Shown here piece by piece: positions 8,523 through 18,346 of a stretch of DNA of 39,855 bases. Each line of letters starts with the position of its first letter. Within the stretch, counting starts at the first letter, position 1. Below the pieces are notes generated by a model, which was not told where the DNA came from, ran no database searches, and saw nothing but the letters and a program-made list of their open reading frames with translations. This stretch comes from Microbacterium luticocti DSM 19459 (lineage in GTDB: Bacteria > Actinomycetota > Actinomycetes > Actinomycetales > Microbacteriaceae). The stretch covers positions 23,008-62,862 of the forward strand of contig NZ_KE383826.1 of the NCBI RefSeq assembly GCF_000422405.1, written 5' to 3'. Made by a program: the position numbers and the translations under genes.

Positions 8523-9599
8523 ATGGATGCCGGCTCGCTCGACGCCCCGGTGACCGCCGCCGACGTCGCCGCCTACAACGCGGCGCGCGGTGAGGCCGGC
8601 CTGACGCCGGTGGCCTCGCCGCGGCGGGTGGCGCTGGGCCTGGGCGTCGGGTTCGCGGTGGCGGCCGCGGTCGCGGGGGTCGTGGCATCCGCTCTGCTGC
8701 CGGACTGGCCGTTGTGGCTTCTGATTCCCCTGATCGTCGCGGTGCTCGCGCTGTGGTGCTCGCTCACGTACCGGCGGCTGGCCGCGGCCGACACCGCCCA
8801 GATCAAGCTGGCGCGGCTGGCGGCCCACAACCGGTGGACGTTCTGGCCGGTGCTGCGTGCCGGCCAGCGCTACCTGCCCTCGGCGGTGTTGCGCGCCGGC
8901 AAGAACGCGACGAACACCGGCGTACTGATCGGCCGCGACGACGGCGTCGAGTTCACGCTCGGGGGCCACACCGCCACCATCGAGCGGGCGGGCTCGACAC
9001 ACATCGTGTCGTTCGACTTCGCCGAGCTGAAGCTGCCGGCACCGGTGCCGCACATGATCCTCGCGAACCGCCGGGCGGGGGTGTTCGCCGCGACCGACGT
9101 GTCGTTCGACCGTCGGCAGCGGCTGAGCCTGGAGGGTGATTTCGACCGCACGTTCGCGCTGTACTGTCCGCGCGAGTACGAGCGCGACGCGCTCTATGTG
9201 TTCACGCCCGACCTGATGGCGCTGTTCCTGGATGTCGCACCCGACTGCGAAGTCGAGCTGGTCGACGACCGCGCCTACCTGTTCGCCGCGTCGGCGCCGC
9301 TCGATGACCGGGCGGTGTTCGAGGCACGGTTCGCCGCGCTGCGGATGCTCGCCGACCGGCTGCGGCGGCGCACCGAGAACTACCTCGACGAGCGCAGCGG
9401 GGCGTCCTCGACCCTGTCCGCGCCTCGGCGTCCGGCGTCCCCGCGGGTGGCCGGCCGCGGCCGGCGCCTGCGAACCGGACTGACCGTGCGCGACGGCATC
9501 GCCATCGCGGTCGGGGCCGCCTGCGCGATCGGCCTGATCGTGTACGGGCTCATGCACCCCGAGATGCTCGCGCACATGCACGTCCGTCTGCACATATGA
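8523..9599 (+). CDS. Membrane protein of unknown function
   Basis: I do not recognise the family. The 358-residue protein has two N-terminal membrane helices (about 37-62, VALGLGVGFAVAAAVAGVVA; and about 64-82, WPLWLLIPLIVAVLALWCSL), a long soluble domain of about 250 residues with beta-rich stretches (FTLGGHTATIERAGSTHIVS), an Arg/Ser/Pro-rich linker, and a final helix (IAIAVGAACAIGLIVYGLM, about 325-343). This suggests a soluble domain tethered at both ends, with repeated Asp/Arg-rich turns. The ATG lies 11 bases after the DUF1266 stop codon, so the two are probably co-transcribed and may work together. A strong hairpin follows. Confidence 0.72.
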   Translation: MDAGSLDAPVTAADVAAYNAARGEAGLTPVASPRRVALGLGVGFAVAAAVAGVVASALLPDWPLWLLIPLIVAVLALWCSLTYRRLAAADTAQIKLARLAAHNRWTFWPVLRAGQRYLPSAVLRAGKNATNTGVLIGRDDGVEFTLGGHTATIERAGSTHIVSFDFAELKLPAPVPHMILANRRAGVFAATDVSFDRRQRLSLEGDFDRTFALYCPREYERDALYVFTPDLMALFLDVAPDCEVELVDDRAYLFAASAPLDDRAVFEARFAALRMLADRLRRRTENYLDERSGASSTLSAPRRPASPRVAGRGRRLRTGLTVRDGIAIAVGAACAIGLIVYGLMHPEMLAHMHVRLHI

Positions 9600-9637
9600 C
9601 CGGTTCGGCCCGGGTCGTGCAGGCGGCGCAGGGGGCT

Positions 9638-11172
<1,535 letters not shown>

Positions 11173-11240
11173 CGCGCGCGGAGTCGCTCCGTTCCCGGGC
11201 GGCGTCCCCTCCCCCGCGATCCAGCACCCTCCCCCACAGA

Positions 11241-11291
11241 GTCGGCGCAAAGTGCGGGTTCCGGGCGCGCCGACCCACACTTCGCGACGAC
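11241..11291. repeat. Interrupted inverted repeat between argG and the TetR gene
   Basis: The left arm (11241-11259, GTCGGCGCAAAGTGCGGGT) pairs with the right arm (11273-11291, ACCCACACTTCGCGACGAC) at 16 of 19 positions around a 13-base loop. It may terminate argG. Its architecture matches the other interrupted inverted repeats in the window, but the loop sequence is different. Confidence 0.75.
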
Positions 11292-11359
11292 TTCTCACCA
11301 CCGCGGACGCCGCAGCATCCCGAACCTGAGAACAGGCACGGTTGCGTGCCATCCGTTTG

Positions 11360-11375
11360 TGCACAGCACTGTGCA
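11360..11375. promoter_or_regulatory. Probable TetR operator overlapping the tetR-family promoter
   Basis: TGCACAGCACTGTGCA is a palindrome with two 7-base half sites and a 2-base centre. It lies between a possible -35 (TTGTGC, 11357-11362) and the -10 TACGCT (11381-11386), which is 8 bases before the GTG at 11395. Binding there would block the promoter, so autoregulation by the adjacent TetR protein is likely. Confidence 0.6.
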
Positions 11376-11394
11376 AGTTGTACGCTGGCTGGTC

Positions 11395-11991
11395 GTGACC
11401 ACACCGCAGCCACCGCGCCGACGGGATGCCGCCGAGAACCGCGCGGGCATCCTCATCGCCGCCGTCGCCGTGCTCGCCGACGACCCGCACGCCTCGGTCG
11501 AAGAGATCGCGCGCGCCGCCGGGCTCTCGCGGCGCGCGTTCTACGGACACTTCGATGACCGCGAAGCCGTGGTGCGCGCCGTGCTCGGCGCCGGCGCCGA
11601 ACGCTTCAACGCGATCGCGCAGGCCGTGTCGGACGACGATCCGCGACGGGCGCTGGCACAGCTGGCGCGCGGACTGTGGGATGAGGCGCAGCACGTGCAC
11701 GTGGCCGTCGCGATCGCCCTCGATGAGCGACATGGACCGCTGACCGCCCAGGCGCTGGCACCGGTGCGGGCGCGACTGGCCGAGATCTGCGAGCGCGGCT
11801 ACGCGCAGCGGGTGCTGCGCCGGGACGTGCCGCCCGAGGTCACCGCCCGGCTGGTCGAAGAGGCCGCGCGGGGCGTCATCACCCACGTCGACCCCGAGAT
11901 CTCGCGCACGCACCGGCTCCCCGAACGAGCGGTGCTCGCGGCGGCGGGTCTGGGGTGGCACGAGATCGACGAGCTGATCGGAGAGCGCTGA
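11395..11991 (+). CDS. TetR family transcriptional regulator
   Basis: The 198-residue protein has a TetR-type N-terminal helix-turn-helix: RAGILIAAVAVLADDPHASV, EEIARAAGLSRRAFYGHFDDREAVVRAVL (about 37-65). The C-terminal ligand-binding half is helical and not informative about the inducer. GTG 11395 is preferred because it follows the -10 box at leaderless spacing and begins VTTPQPPRRRDAAENRAG; longer starts run into the operator. The stop codon overlaps the ATG of the next gene by one base (TGATG), so it heads a three-gene operon with the degenerate ABC protein and the YhgE-type membrane protein, which it probably controls. Confidence 0.92.
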   Translation: MTTPQPPRRRDAAENRAGILIAAVAVLADDPHASVEEIARAAGLSRRAFYGHFDDREAVVRAVLGAGAERFNAIAQAVSDDDPRRALAQLARGLWDEAQHVHVAVAIALDERHGPLTAQALAPVRARLAEICERGYAQRVLRRDVPPEVTARLVEEAARGVITHVDPEISRTHRLPERAVLAAAGLGWHEIDELIGER

Positions 11992-13145
11992 TGCGCATCG
12001 AACTGCACGAGGTGACCAAAGGCCGCCGCGCCCTCGCCCTGCCGGCCACGAGCGTGGTCTTCGAGACCGAACGCCCGCAGCTGGCCATCGCCGAGACCGA
12101 GCAGCGCCCCACCGTGCTGGGTCTGATCGCCTCGGGCCGCATGGGCGCCGACACCGGCACCGTGACGATCGACGGGCGGGCGGATGCCGCGCGCCTGCGG
12201 CGCCAGGTCGCCCTCGTCGACGCACCGGACGTCTGCGACCCGGCGCCCGACGTCACCGTCGCCGGCATCGCGTGCGAAGAGCTGATGTTCGCCGGGCGTC
12301 CGTCGAACCCGATCTCGGCCCGGCGCTGGCTCGAGGCGAACGGGTTCGGCCCCTACGCTCGCACGCCGGTCGCCGACATCCCGCCGCACGTGCGCATCGC
12401 CCTGCTGCTCGAACTGACCGCGTTGCGTGACGAGGTTCGCGGCATGGTGCTCGTCTCGCCCGACCGCCACGGCGGCGACCCGATCGCCTGGTGGCGACTG
12501 GTCGAGGAATTCGCCCGCCGCGGCTACGCGATGCTCGCGATCGCCGGCGTCGCCTCGGCCATGGTGCTGCGAAGGGATGCCTCCGTCTCGGGCCCCGTGC
12601 CAGAGCCCGGATCGGTGCCGGAAGGAGAATCCGCCCAGAGCAGGAATTCTCATCGATCAGATCTCCTGCCCTCGCCGGAATCTCCTGTCCTCACCGGAGG
12701 TGAGCCCGCGCACGAGGATCCTGCACCCGCGCGCGACACGGAGGAAGAGGCACCCGAACGGGGCCCACAACCTGAGTCCGGATCGGTGCCGGAAGGAGAA
12801 TCCGCCCAGAGCAGGAGTTCTCATCGATCAGATCTCCTTCCCTCGCCCGAATCTCCTGCTCTCACCGGAGGTGAGCCCGAGCACGAGTCCGAGCCCCAGC
12901 CCGACCACGAGCATCCTGAACCCGCGCACAACACGGCGGAAGAGGTGCCCGGACACGGCCCGCAACCTGAGCCCGGATCGGCGCTGGAAGGAGAATCGGG
13001 CCACAGCAGGAGTTCTCATCGATCAGATCTCCTGCCCTCGCCCGAATCTCCTGCTCTCACCGGAGGTGAGCCCGAGCGCGAGGCCGAGCAGCCCAAGCCC
13101 CATCCCGAGCCCGAGTCCCGCCCCGCCCCCGAGGAGGACCGATGA
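11991..13145 (+). CDS. Degenerate ABC-ATPase-like protein with repeat-derived tail
   Basis: Residues 1-190 follow an ABC ATPase plan: MRIELHEVTKGRRAL, then TGTVTIDGRADAARLRRQVALVD (55-77) as in the segment after Walker A. The nucleotide motifs are missing: the Walker A place reads ETEQRPTVL (35-43), no LSGGQ is present (VADIPPHVRIALLLE), and the Walker B place reads GMVLVSPDRHGGDP. It is probably unable to hydrolyse ATP, or serves a structural role. Residues of about 200-384 are a hydrophilic, Pro/Glu/Ser-rich tail with three copies of a repeat (PGSVPEGESAQSR, SHRSDLLPSPESP, LTGGEP). The stop overlaps the YhgE-type start (ATGA), so the two are translationally coupled and likely partners. Confidence 0.75.
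   Translation: MRIELHEVTKGRRALALPATSVVFETERPQLAIAETEQRPTVLGLIASGRMGADTGTVTIDGRADAARLRRQVALVDAPDVCDPAPDVTVAGIACEELMFAGRPSNPISARRWLEANGFGPYARTPVADIPPHVRIALLLELTALRDEVRGMVLVSPDRHGGDPIAWWRLVEEFARRGYAMLAIAGVASAMVLRRDASVSGPVPEPGSVPEGESAQSRNSHRSDLLPSPESPVLTGGEPAHEDPAPARDTEEEAPERGPQPESGSVPEGESAQSRSSHRSDLLPSPESPALTGGEPEHESEPQPDHEHPEPAHNTAEEVPGHGPQPEPGSALEGESGHSRSSHRSDLLPSPESPALTGGEPEREAEQPKPHPEPESRPAPEEDR
12604..13072. repeat. Three copies of a ~105-bp inverted-repeat unit inside a CDS
   Basis: Units lie at about 12604-12709, 12775-12879 and 12968-13072, all in the same reading frame. Each contains an imperfect inverted repeat; in copy 1 the arms are 12623-12645 and 12664-12686, pairing at 19 of 23 positions. 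The 18-base loop is TTCTCATCGATCAGATC preceded by A or G. The units are separated by unrelated acidic or proline-rich codons. The loop resembles that of the hairpin at 34687-34737. Confidence 0.85.
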
Positions 13146-15043
13146 AGATCCCGGCCATGATCTCGGCCGAGCTGCGCCGGCTGACCTCCACGAAGATGGG
13201 CACGCTCGCGCTGATCGCGCTGATGTGCGTGCCGATCCTGTACGGCGGCCTGTACCTGTGGGCCAACCAGGACCCGTACGGCAAGTTCAGCGACGTGCCG
13301 GTCGCGCTCGTCGTCGACGACGTGGGCACGCCGGCCTCCGGTTCGTCCGCGGCGACCAACTACGGCGACCGGGTCGCCGAAGAGCTGCTTCAGGGCAAGG
13401 CGTTCGACTGGCGCAGGATGTCGGCGGCCGAGGCCGAGCGGGCCGTGCACGACGGCGCGGTGGACTTCACCGTGACGCTGCCGAAGGACTTCTCGGCCGC
13501 GCTCACCAGCGTCGCCGGCGACCATCCGCACCAGGCGACGATCGAGCTCGAGACCAACGACGCCAACAACTACCTGGCATCGACGATCGGCACACAGGCG
13601 GTGGAGAAGATCCGCCGCAGCGTCGCCGAACTCGTCGGCAAAGAGGCCGCGGGGCGGCTGTTGACCGCCCTGTCGGACGTGCGTGCCAGTCTGGGCACGG
13701 CGGCCGACGGGGCCGCGAAGCTCACCGACGGTGCGGCCACCGCACAGTCCGGCGCCGCACGCCTCGACGACGGGGCGGGCACGCTCGCCACCGGCACCGC
13801 CGAACTCGCGTCAGGCGCCAAGACGGTGGCGGCCGGGGCGGCAGACCTTGCCCCTGGCGCGCGCACACTGGCGAACGGGGCGCACCAGGTGGCATCCGGC
13901 AACGCCACCCTCGCCGGGTACGCCGACGAGGCGGGAACGGCGGTGCAGCAGGCGACCGACGCGCTGCCGCGGCTGCGGGCGGATGTCGCCGCCGACCTGG
14001 CCGCGCAGGGCCTCAGCCCGCAGCAGATCGACCGGGTGCTCGCCCGGCTCGACCGGGTGGCCGGCGCCGTGCGCGAGGGCAACGCCAAGGTGCAGACCGC
14101 GGTGGGCAAGGTCGACCAGCTCGCCGCGGGCGCCGCCCAGGTCGCGAGCGGCGCCGACCGCCTGGCCGACGGGGCGGGCAGACTCGCCGACGGCACCGCA
14201 CAGGTCGCCGCGGGCGCGGGCACCGCGGCATCCGGTGCCGCCCGACTGCACGACGGCGCCGGCGAACTCGCCGACGGGCTCGGCACCCTGCACAATGGTG
14301 CGGCGCAGCTGCGGGACGGTCTGCGTGACGGAGTGCACAAGCTGCCGGACTCGACGGCCGACCTGAGGTCACTGCAGGCCACGACCATCTCGGACCCGGT
14401 CGCGGTCGAGACCAGCCGGCTCACCGCCGCCGAGGACTACGGCGCGGGGCTGGCCCCGTTCTTCGCCGCGCTGGCCGGCTGGATCGGCATCTATGCGCTG
14501 TTCCTCATCGTCAAACCGGTGTCGCGGCGGGCCGTCACCGCGCTGCGCACTCCGCTGCGGGTGACCGCCGCCGGGTGGATGACGCCCGCCGTGCTCGGCG
14601 GCATCCAGATGGTGGCGCTGTTCGGGGTGCTCGCGCTGGCCCTCGGCCTCGGATTCGCGCACCCCTGGGGAACGCTCGGCGTCATGGTCGCGGCATCCTT
14701 CACCTACACGGCCATCATCCTCGCGCTGAACGTGTGGCTCGGGTCGGTGGGCCAGTTCCTCGGCCTGGTGATCATGGTGCTGCAGCTGGTGACCGCAGGC
14801 GGCACGTTCCCCTGGCAGACACTGCCGGCGCCCCTGGTGGGGCTGCACCACGTGCTGCCGATGGGGTACGTGGTCGACGCGATGCGGCAGCTGATGTACG
14901 GCGGCGACCTGGCCCGCGCGGGCACCGACCTGCTCGTGCTGGGCGCATGGCTGGCCGGATCGCTCGTGCTCGCGGCACTGGGTGTCGTGCGCATGACACA
15001 CCGCCGCACCCTGCGCGACCTGCAGCCCAGCCTGATCGGGTAG
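13142..15043 (+). CDS. YhgE/Pip family membrane protein (ABC-2-like)
   Basis: The 633-residue protein starts MKIPAMISAELRRLTSTKMG, followed by a membrane helix (LALIALMCVPILYGGLYLWA, about 22-41) with a Pip-type YLWANQDPYGKFSDVPVALV. A long extracytoplasmic region follows, including a stretch of about 190-400 with LADGAGRLADGTAQVAAGA-type heptad repeats, as in YhgE. Five or so C-terminal helices follow (for example LAGWIGIYALFLIV, VALFGVLALALGLGFA, LVIMVLQLVTAGGTFPW). YhgE/Pip proteins include phage infection protein and putative ABC-2 exporters; the substrate is unknown. Its ATG is inside the stop overlap of the degenerate ATPase gene. The long repeat region should form an extended coiled coil outside the membrane. 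Confidence 0.88.
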   Translation: MKIPAMISAELRRLTSTKMGTLALIALMCVPILYGGLYLWANQDPYGKFSDVPVALVVDDVGTPASGSSAATNYGDRVAEELLQGKAFDWRRMSAAEAERAVHDGAVDFTVTLPKDFSAALTSVAGDHPHQATIELETNDANNYLASTIGTQAVEKIRRSVAELVGKEAAGRLLTALSDVRASLGTAADGAAKLTDGAATAQSGAARLDDGAGTLATGTAELASGAKTVAAGAADLAPGARTLANGAHQVASGNATLAGYADEAGTAVQQATDALPRLRADVAADLAAQGLSPQQIDRVLARLDRVAGAVREGNAKVQTAVGKVDQLAAGAAQVASGADRLADGAGRLADGTAQVAAGAGTAASGAARLHDGAGELADGLGTLHNGAAQLRDGLRDGVHKLPDSTADLRSLQATTISDPVAVETSRLTAAEDYGAGLAPFFAALAGWIGIYALFLIVKPVSRRAVTALRTPLRVTAAGWMTPAVLGGIQMVALFGVLALALGLGFAHPWGTLGVMVAASFTYTAIILALNVWLGSVGQFLGLVIMVLQLVTAGGTFPWQTLPAPLVGLHHVLPMGYVVDAMRQLMYGGDLARAGTDLLVLGAWLAGSLVLAALGVVRMTHRRTLRDLQPSLIG

Positions 15044-15099
15044 CGGCGCGGAGCCGCGGAAGCTGCCGTCGGGCGGATCGGGCGGGTCGGGCGGCTGCC

Positions 15100-15330
15100 T
15101 CTGGGTCGAGCGGATGCCTTCGGGCCGAGCGGACTCGACGGAGTCGGGCGGAGCGGCGGCGGATCCGTCTGGCTCGAGCGGATGCCTCTGGGTCGAGCGG
15201 ATGCGTCCAGGTCGGGTGGAGGGGCGGCGGATGCGTCCGGGTCGGACGGAGGGGCGGGCGGTGCGTCCAGGTCGAGCGGACTCGTCTGGATCGGGCGGAA
15301 ACGTCCGGCATCGTCCGGCATCGACAAACC
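15100..15330. repeat. Degenerate tandem repeats upstream of the acylase gene
   Basis: About ten imperfect units built on GGTCGAGCGGATGCGTC and GGTCGGGCGGA fill this stretch. Together with 15331-15459 they form the 416-base gap after the YhgE-type gene. Both strands give long low-complexity Arg/Ser/Gly frames, which I do not consider genes. Confidence 0.7.
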
Positions 15331-15367
15331 GCGGCCGCCGCGTCGGCGCGGCGTTCGTGCGAAAAGT

Positions 15368-15405
15368 GAGCGGGCCCCGGGGCCGCTCGGGCGTGACGAT
15401 ACGAT
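15368..15405 (+). promoter_or_regulatory. GC palindrome and putative -10 box upstream of the acylase
   Basis: GAGCGGGCCCC and GGGGCCGCTC (15368-15388) form a near-perfect palindrome. TACGAT (15400-15405) follows and could be the -10 box, giving a leader of about 45 bases before the ATG at 15460. The palindrome may be an operator, or a terminator for the YhgE operon. Confidence 0.35.
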
Positions 15406-15459
15406 GCGAGGACGCCGCGGCGCGCCCGACTCGCGGCATCCCGCCACGGAGACAGGTCA

Positions 15460-18243
15460 ATGCCGAACGATCCGCACATGCCCGACCCCGACACCACGGA
15501 GGCCGTGACCAGCCGCTCGCGGCGGCACAGCGCCGACACCGGAACGAGCCGCACGACCGGTACGACCGGCCCGACGGACATCACCGGCCCGACGGACGTC
15601 AGCGGCGCGACCGGCGCCGGCGGCCCGACCGGCCCCACCGGTACGACCACCGAAGTGAAGCCGAAGCGTCCGCTCGGCCGCACCATCGGCATCGCAGCGT
15701 TCGGCGTGGTCGCCGGCCTGGTCGTGATCGCCCTCGTCGCGGCGGGGTTCGTCGCCTTCACCATCCAGCGCTCGTTCCCGACCCTCGACGGCTCGGTCAC
15801 CGCCAAGGGGCTGCACGCGAAGGTCACCGTGCTGCGCGATGACCGTGGCATCCCGACCCTGCAGGCCGACGACACCCACGACCTGTTCTTCGCGCAGGGG
15901 TATGTGCACGCGCAAGACCGGTTCTGGGAGATGGACTTCCGCCGGCACGTCACCAGCGGGCGTCTGTCGGAGCTGTTCGGCGCCTCGCAGCTGGGCACCG
16001 ACAGGTTCTTGCGCACGCTGGGCTGGCGCACGGTCGCCGAGAAGGAGGTCGACCTGCTCTCGGCCGACGCGAAGGCGTATTACCAGGCGTACGCCGACGG
16101 TGTGAACGCGTACCTGGCCGATCACCAGGGCGCGGCGGCATCGCTGGAGTACGCCGTTCTCGGCCTGCAGAACCCCGACTACACGATCGAGAAGTGGACC
16201 ATCGCCGACTCGCTCGCGTGGCTGAAGGCGATGGCCTGGGACCTGCGCTCGAACCTCGAAGAGGAGACCGGCCGCGCCCTGCTCGCCGGGCACTACTCGG
16301 CCGAGCAGATCGCCGAGCTGTACCCGAGCTACCCGTACGACCAGAACCCGGTGATCGTTCCGACGCTCACCGCCGACGCGCCCAAGCCGACGACCGGCGC
16401 GGCCGTGGCGCCGGCGCTCAGCGACCACACCGCGCAAGACGAGGCATCCACCGCCGACGCCTCGATCGCCTGGACCGAGGTGCACGACGTCGTCGCCGCC
16501 GCCGACGCGTTGGTGGGCGGAGCCGGCGAAGGCATCGGGTCGAACTCGTGGGTGGTCTCGGGCGATCTCACCGCCAGCGGCAAACCACTGCTGGCCAACG
16601 ACCCGCACCTGGGCGCGGCGATGCCGAGCATCTGGCACCAGATCGGGCTGCGCTGCCGCACTGTGTCACCGCAGTGCCCGTTCGACGTGGCCGGGTTCGG
16701 CTTCTCGGGCGTACCGGGCGTGATCATCGGCCACAACTCCACGATCGCGTGGGGTTTCACCAACCTCACCACCGATGTGAGTGACCTGTATCTCGAGAGG
16801 GTGCAGGGTGACAAGTACTGGCGCGACGGCAAGCTCGTGCCGCTTCAGATCAGCCACGAGACCATCAAGGTCGCCGGCGGCAAGGATGTCTCACTCGAGA
16901 TCCGCGCGACGAACAACGGCCCGATCATCTCGAGCGTGAACGACGACTTCGCCCAGATCGCGGCCGACCCGCACACCGCCACCGCGGGGTCGGTCACCGC
17001 CCCGGCGAGCGCGCCCGAAGGTGAGACCGCGGTCGCGCTGAAGTGGACCGCGCTGACCCCGGGCACCACCGCCGAGGCGATCTTCACCCTCGACACGGCG
17101 CAGGACTTCGCCGGATTCCGTGCCGCAGCCGCCCAGTTCGACGTGCCCGCGCAGAACCTGATCTATGCCGACACCGACGGCAACATCGGCTACCAGGCTC
17201 CGGGCAAGCTGCCGATCCGCGGCGACGGCGACGGGTCGATGCCGCAGCCGGGCTGGGACTCCGCCTACGACTGGAAGGGCTTCATCCCGTTCGACAAGCT
17301 GCCGGTCTCGTACAACCCCGACGCCGGCTACATCGTCACCGCGAACAACGCGATCGTCGGCAAGGACTACCCGTACTTCCTCACGAACGACTGGGACTAC
17401 GGCTGGCGGGCGGCGCGCATCGTCGATCTCATCCAGCGCACCTCGGCGTCGCACAAGCTGACCGTCGACGACATGCGCGCGATCCAGGCCGACACCGACT
17501 TCTGGATGGGTAAGAAGCTGATCGCCGCCTACAGCGACATCTCGGTCGACGACGACGACGTGCAGGCCGCCCTCGACCTGTTCGATCTGTGGGACGGGCA
17601 CAACGATGCCGGTTCGGCCGCCGCCGCGTACGCGAACGTGCTGTGGGACGAGCTGGCGCAAGACCTGTTCGCACGTCGCGACGTGCCGACGTCCACGTCG
17701 GATCAGGCGCGGTTGTTCCTGGTGGTGAGCACGCTGCTGCAGAACCCCGACTCGCCCTGGTGGACGAACGAGAAGATCGGCGTCACCGGCATGCACGACA
17801 TGCTCGTGAAGGCCGCGACCGACGCCACCCACCGACTGCAGAAGCTGCAGGGGACGCGCCCCGAGGGGTGGAGCTGGGGCGGCCTGCACACCCTCACGCT
17901 CACCAGCGGCACGTTCGGGTCGAGCGGCATCCCGCCGATCGAGTGGCTCTTCAACCGGGGCCCCTACCCCGTCGGTGGCGGGTCGAGTGTGGTGGATGCC
18001 ACGGGCTGGTCGATCGGTGACGGATTCGACGTCGTCACGGTGCCGTCGATGCGCATGGTGATCGATGTGGCCGACTTCGACGCGTCGACATGGACGAACC
18101 TGTCGGGCAACAGCGGCCACGCGTTCCATCCGAACTACCAGGACCAGGCGCAGGCGTGGCAGCAGGTGCAGGGCCTGCCGTGGGCGTACTCCGCCAAGGC
18201 CGTGAAGGCCGATGCCACCCACACCCTCGTGCTCACGCCGTAG
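15460..18243 (+). CDS. Penicillin acylase family Ntn hydrolase
   Basis: This 927-residue protein belongs to the penicillin/acylhomoserine-lactone acylase family (N-terminal nucleophile hydrolases cut by self-processing). Features: a Thr/Gly/Pro-rich cytoplasmic N-terminus (TGTTGPTDITGPTDVSGATG), one membrane anchor (about 77-98, IGIAAFGVVAGLVVIALVAAG), an alpha-chain domain with VLRDDRGIPTLQADDTHDLFFAQGYVHAQDRFWEMDF in pieces, and the processing site GIG-SNSWVVSG with catalytic Ser361. Then come LLANDPHLG, PGVIIGHNSTIAWGFTN and DTDGNIGYQAPGKLPIRG, all family motifs. The substrate (beta-lactam side chain, AHL or another amide) is not predictable. The active domain is probably outside the membrane. 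The ATG at 15460 has GGAG nearby. Confidence 0.95.
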   Translation: MPNDPHMPDPDTTEAVTSRSRRHSADTGTSRTTGTTGPTDITGPTDVSGATGAGGPTGPTGTTTEVKPKRPLGRTIGIAAFGVVAGLVVIALVAAGFVAFTIQRSFPTLDGSVTAKGLHAKVTVLRDDRGIPTLQADDTHDLFFAQGYVHAQDRFWEMDFRRHVTSGRLSELFGASQLGTDRFLRTLGWRTVAEKEVDLLSADAKAYYQAYADGVNAYLADHQGAAASLEYAVLGLQNPDYTIEKWTIADSLAWLKAMAWDLRSNLEEETGRALLAGHYSAEQIAELYPSYPYDQNPVIVPTLTADAPKPTTGAAVAPALSDHTAQDEASTADASIAWTEVHDVVAAADALVGGAGEGIGSNSWVVSGDLTASGKPLLANDPHLGAAMPSIWHQIGLRCRTVSPQCPFDVAGFGFSGVPGVIIGHNSTIAWGFTNLTTDVSDLYLERVQGDKYWRDGKLVPLQISHETIKVAGGKDVSLEIRATNNGPIISSVNDDFAQIAADPHTATAGSVTAPASAPEGETAVALKWTALTPGTTAEAIFTLDTAQDFAGFRAAAAQFDVPAQNLIYADTDGNIGYQAPGKLPIRGDGDGSMPQPGWDSAYDWKGFIPFDKLPVSYNPDAGYIVTANNAIVGKDYPYFLTNDWDYGWRAARIVDLIQRTSASHKLTVDDMRAIQADTDFWMGKKLIAAYSDISVDDDDVQAALDLFDLWDGHNDAGSAAAAYANVLWDELAQDLFARRDVPTSTSDQARLFLVVSTLLQNPDSPWWTNEKIGVTGMHDMLVKAATDATHRLQKLQGTRPEGWSWGGLHTLTLTSGTFGSSGIPPIEWLFNRGPYPVGGGSSVVDATGWSIGDGFDVVTVPSMRMVIDVADFDASTWTNLSGNSGHAFHPNYQDQAQAWQQVQGLPWAYSAKAVKADATHTLVLTP

Positions 18244-18246
18244 CCC

Positions 18247-18320
18247 GCACCGGCGGCAGGCCCGCGTCTGTGACGCACCGGCGGCAGGCCCGCGTCTGTG
18301 ACGCACCGGCGGCAGGCTCG
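18247..18320. repeat. 28-bp tandem repeat, 2.6 copies
   Basis: The unit starts GCACCGGCGGCAGGCCCGCG and is repeated at 18247, 18275 and (partly) 18303. It fills the short gap between the convergent acylase gene and ABC ATPase gene. Confidence 0.85.
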
Positions 18321-18346
18321 CGATGCTCGCGATGCGAGAGCAGCGC

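Noticed and set aside
12604..13072. CRISPR-like array (three spaced repeats)
   Set aside because: The units are about 105 bp, lie in an open reading frame, have spacers of unequal length and no cas genes are near.
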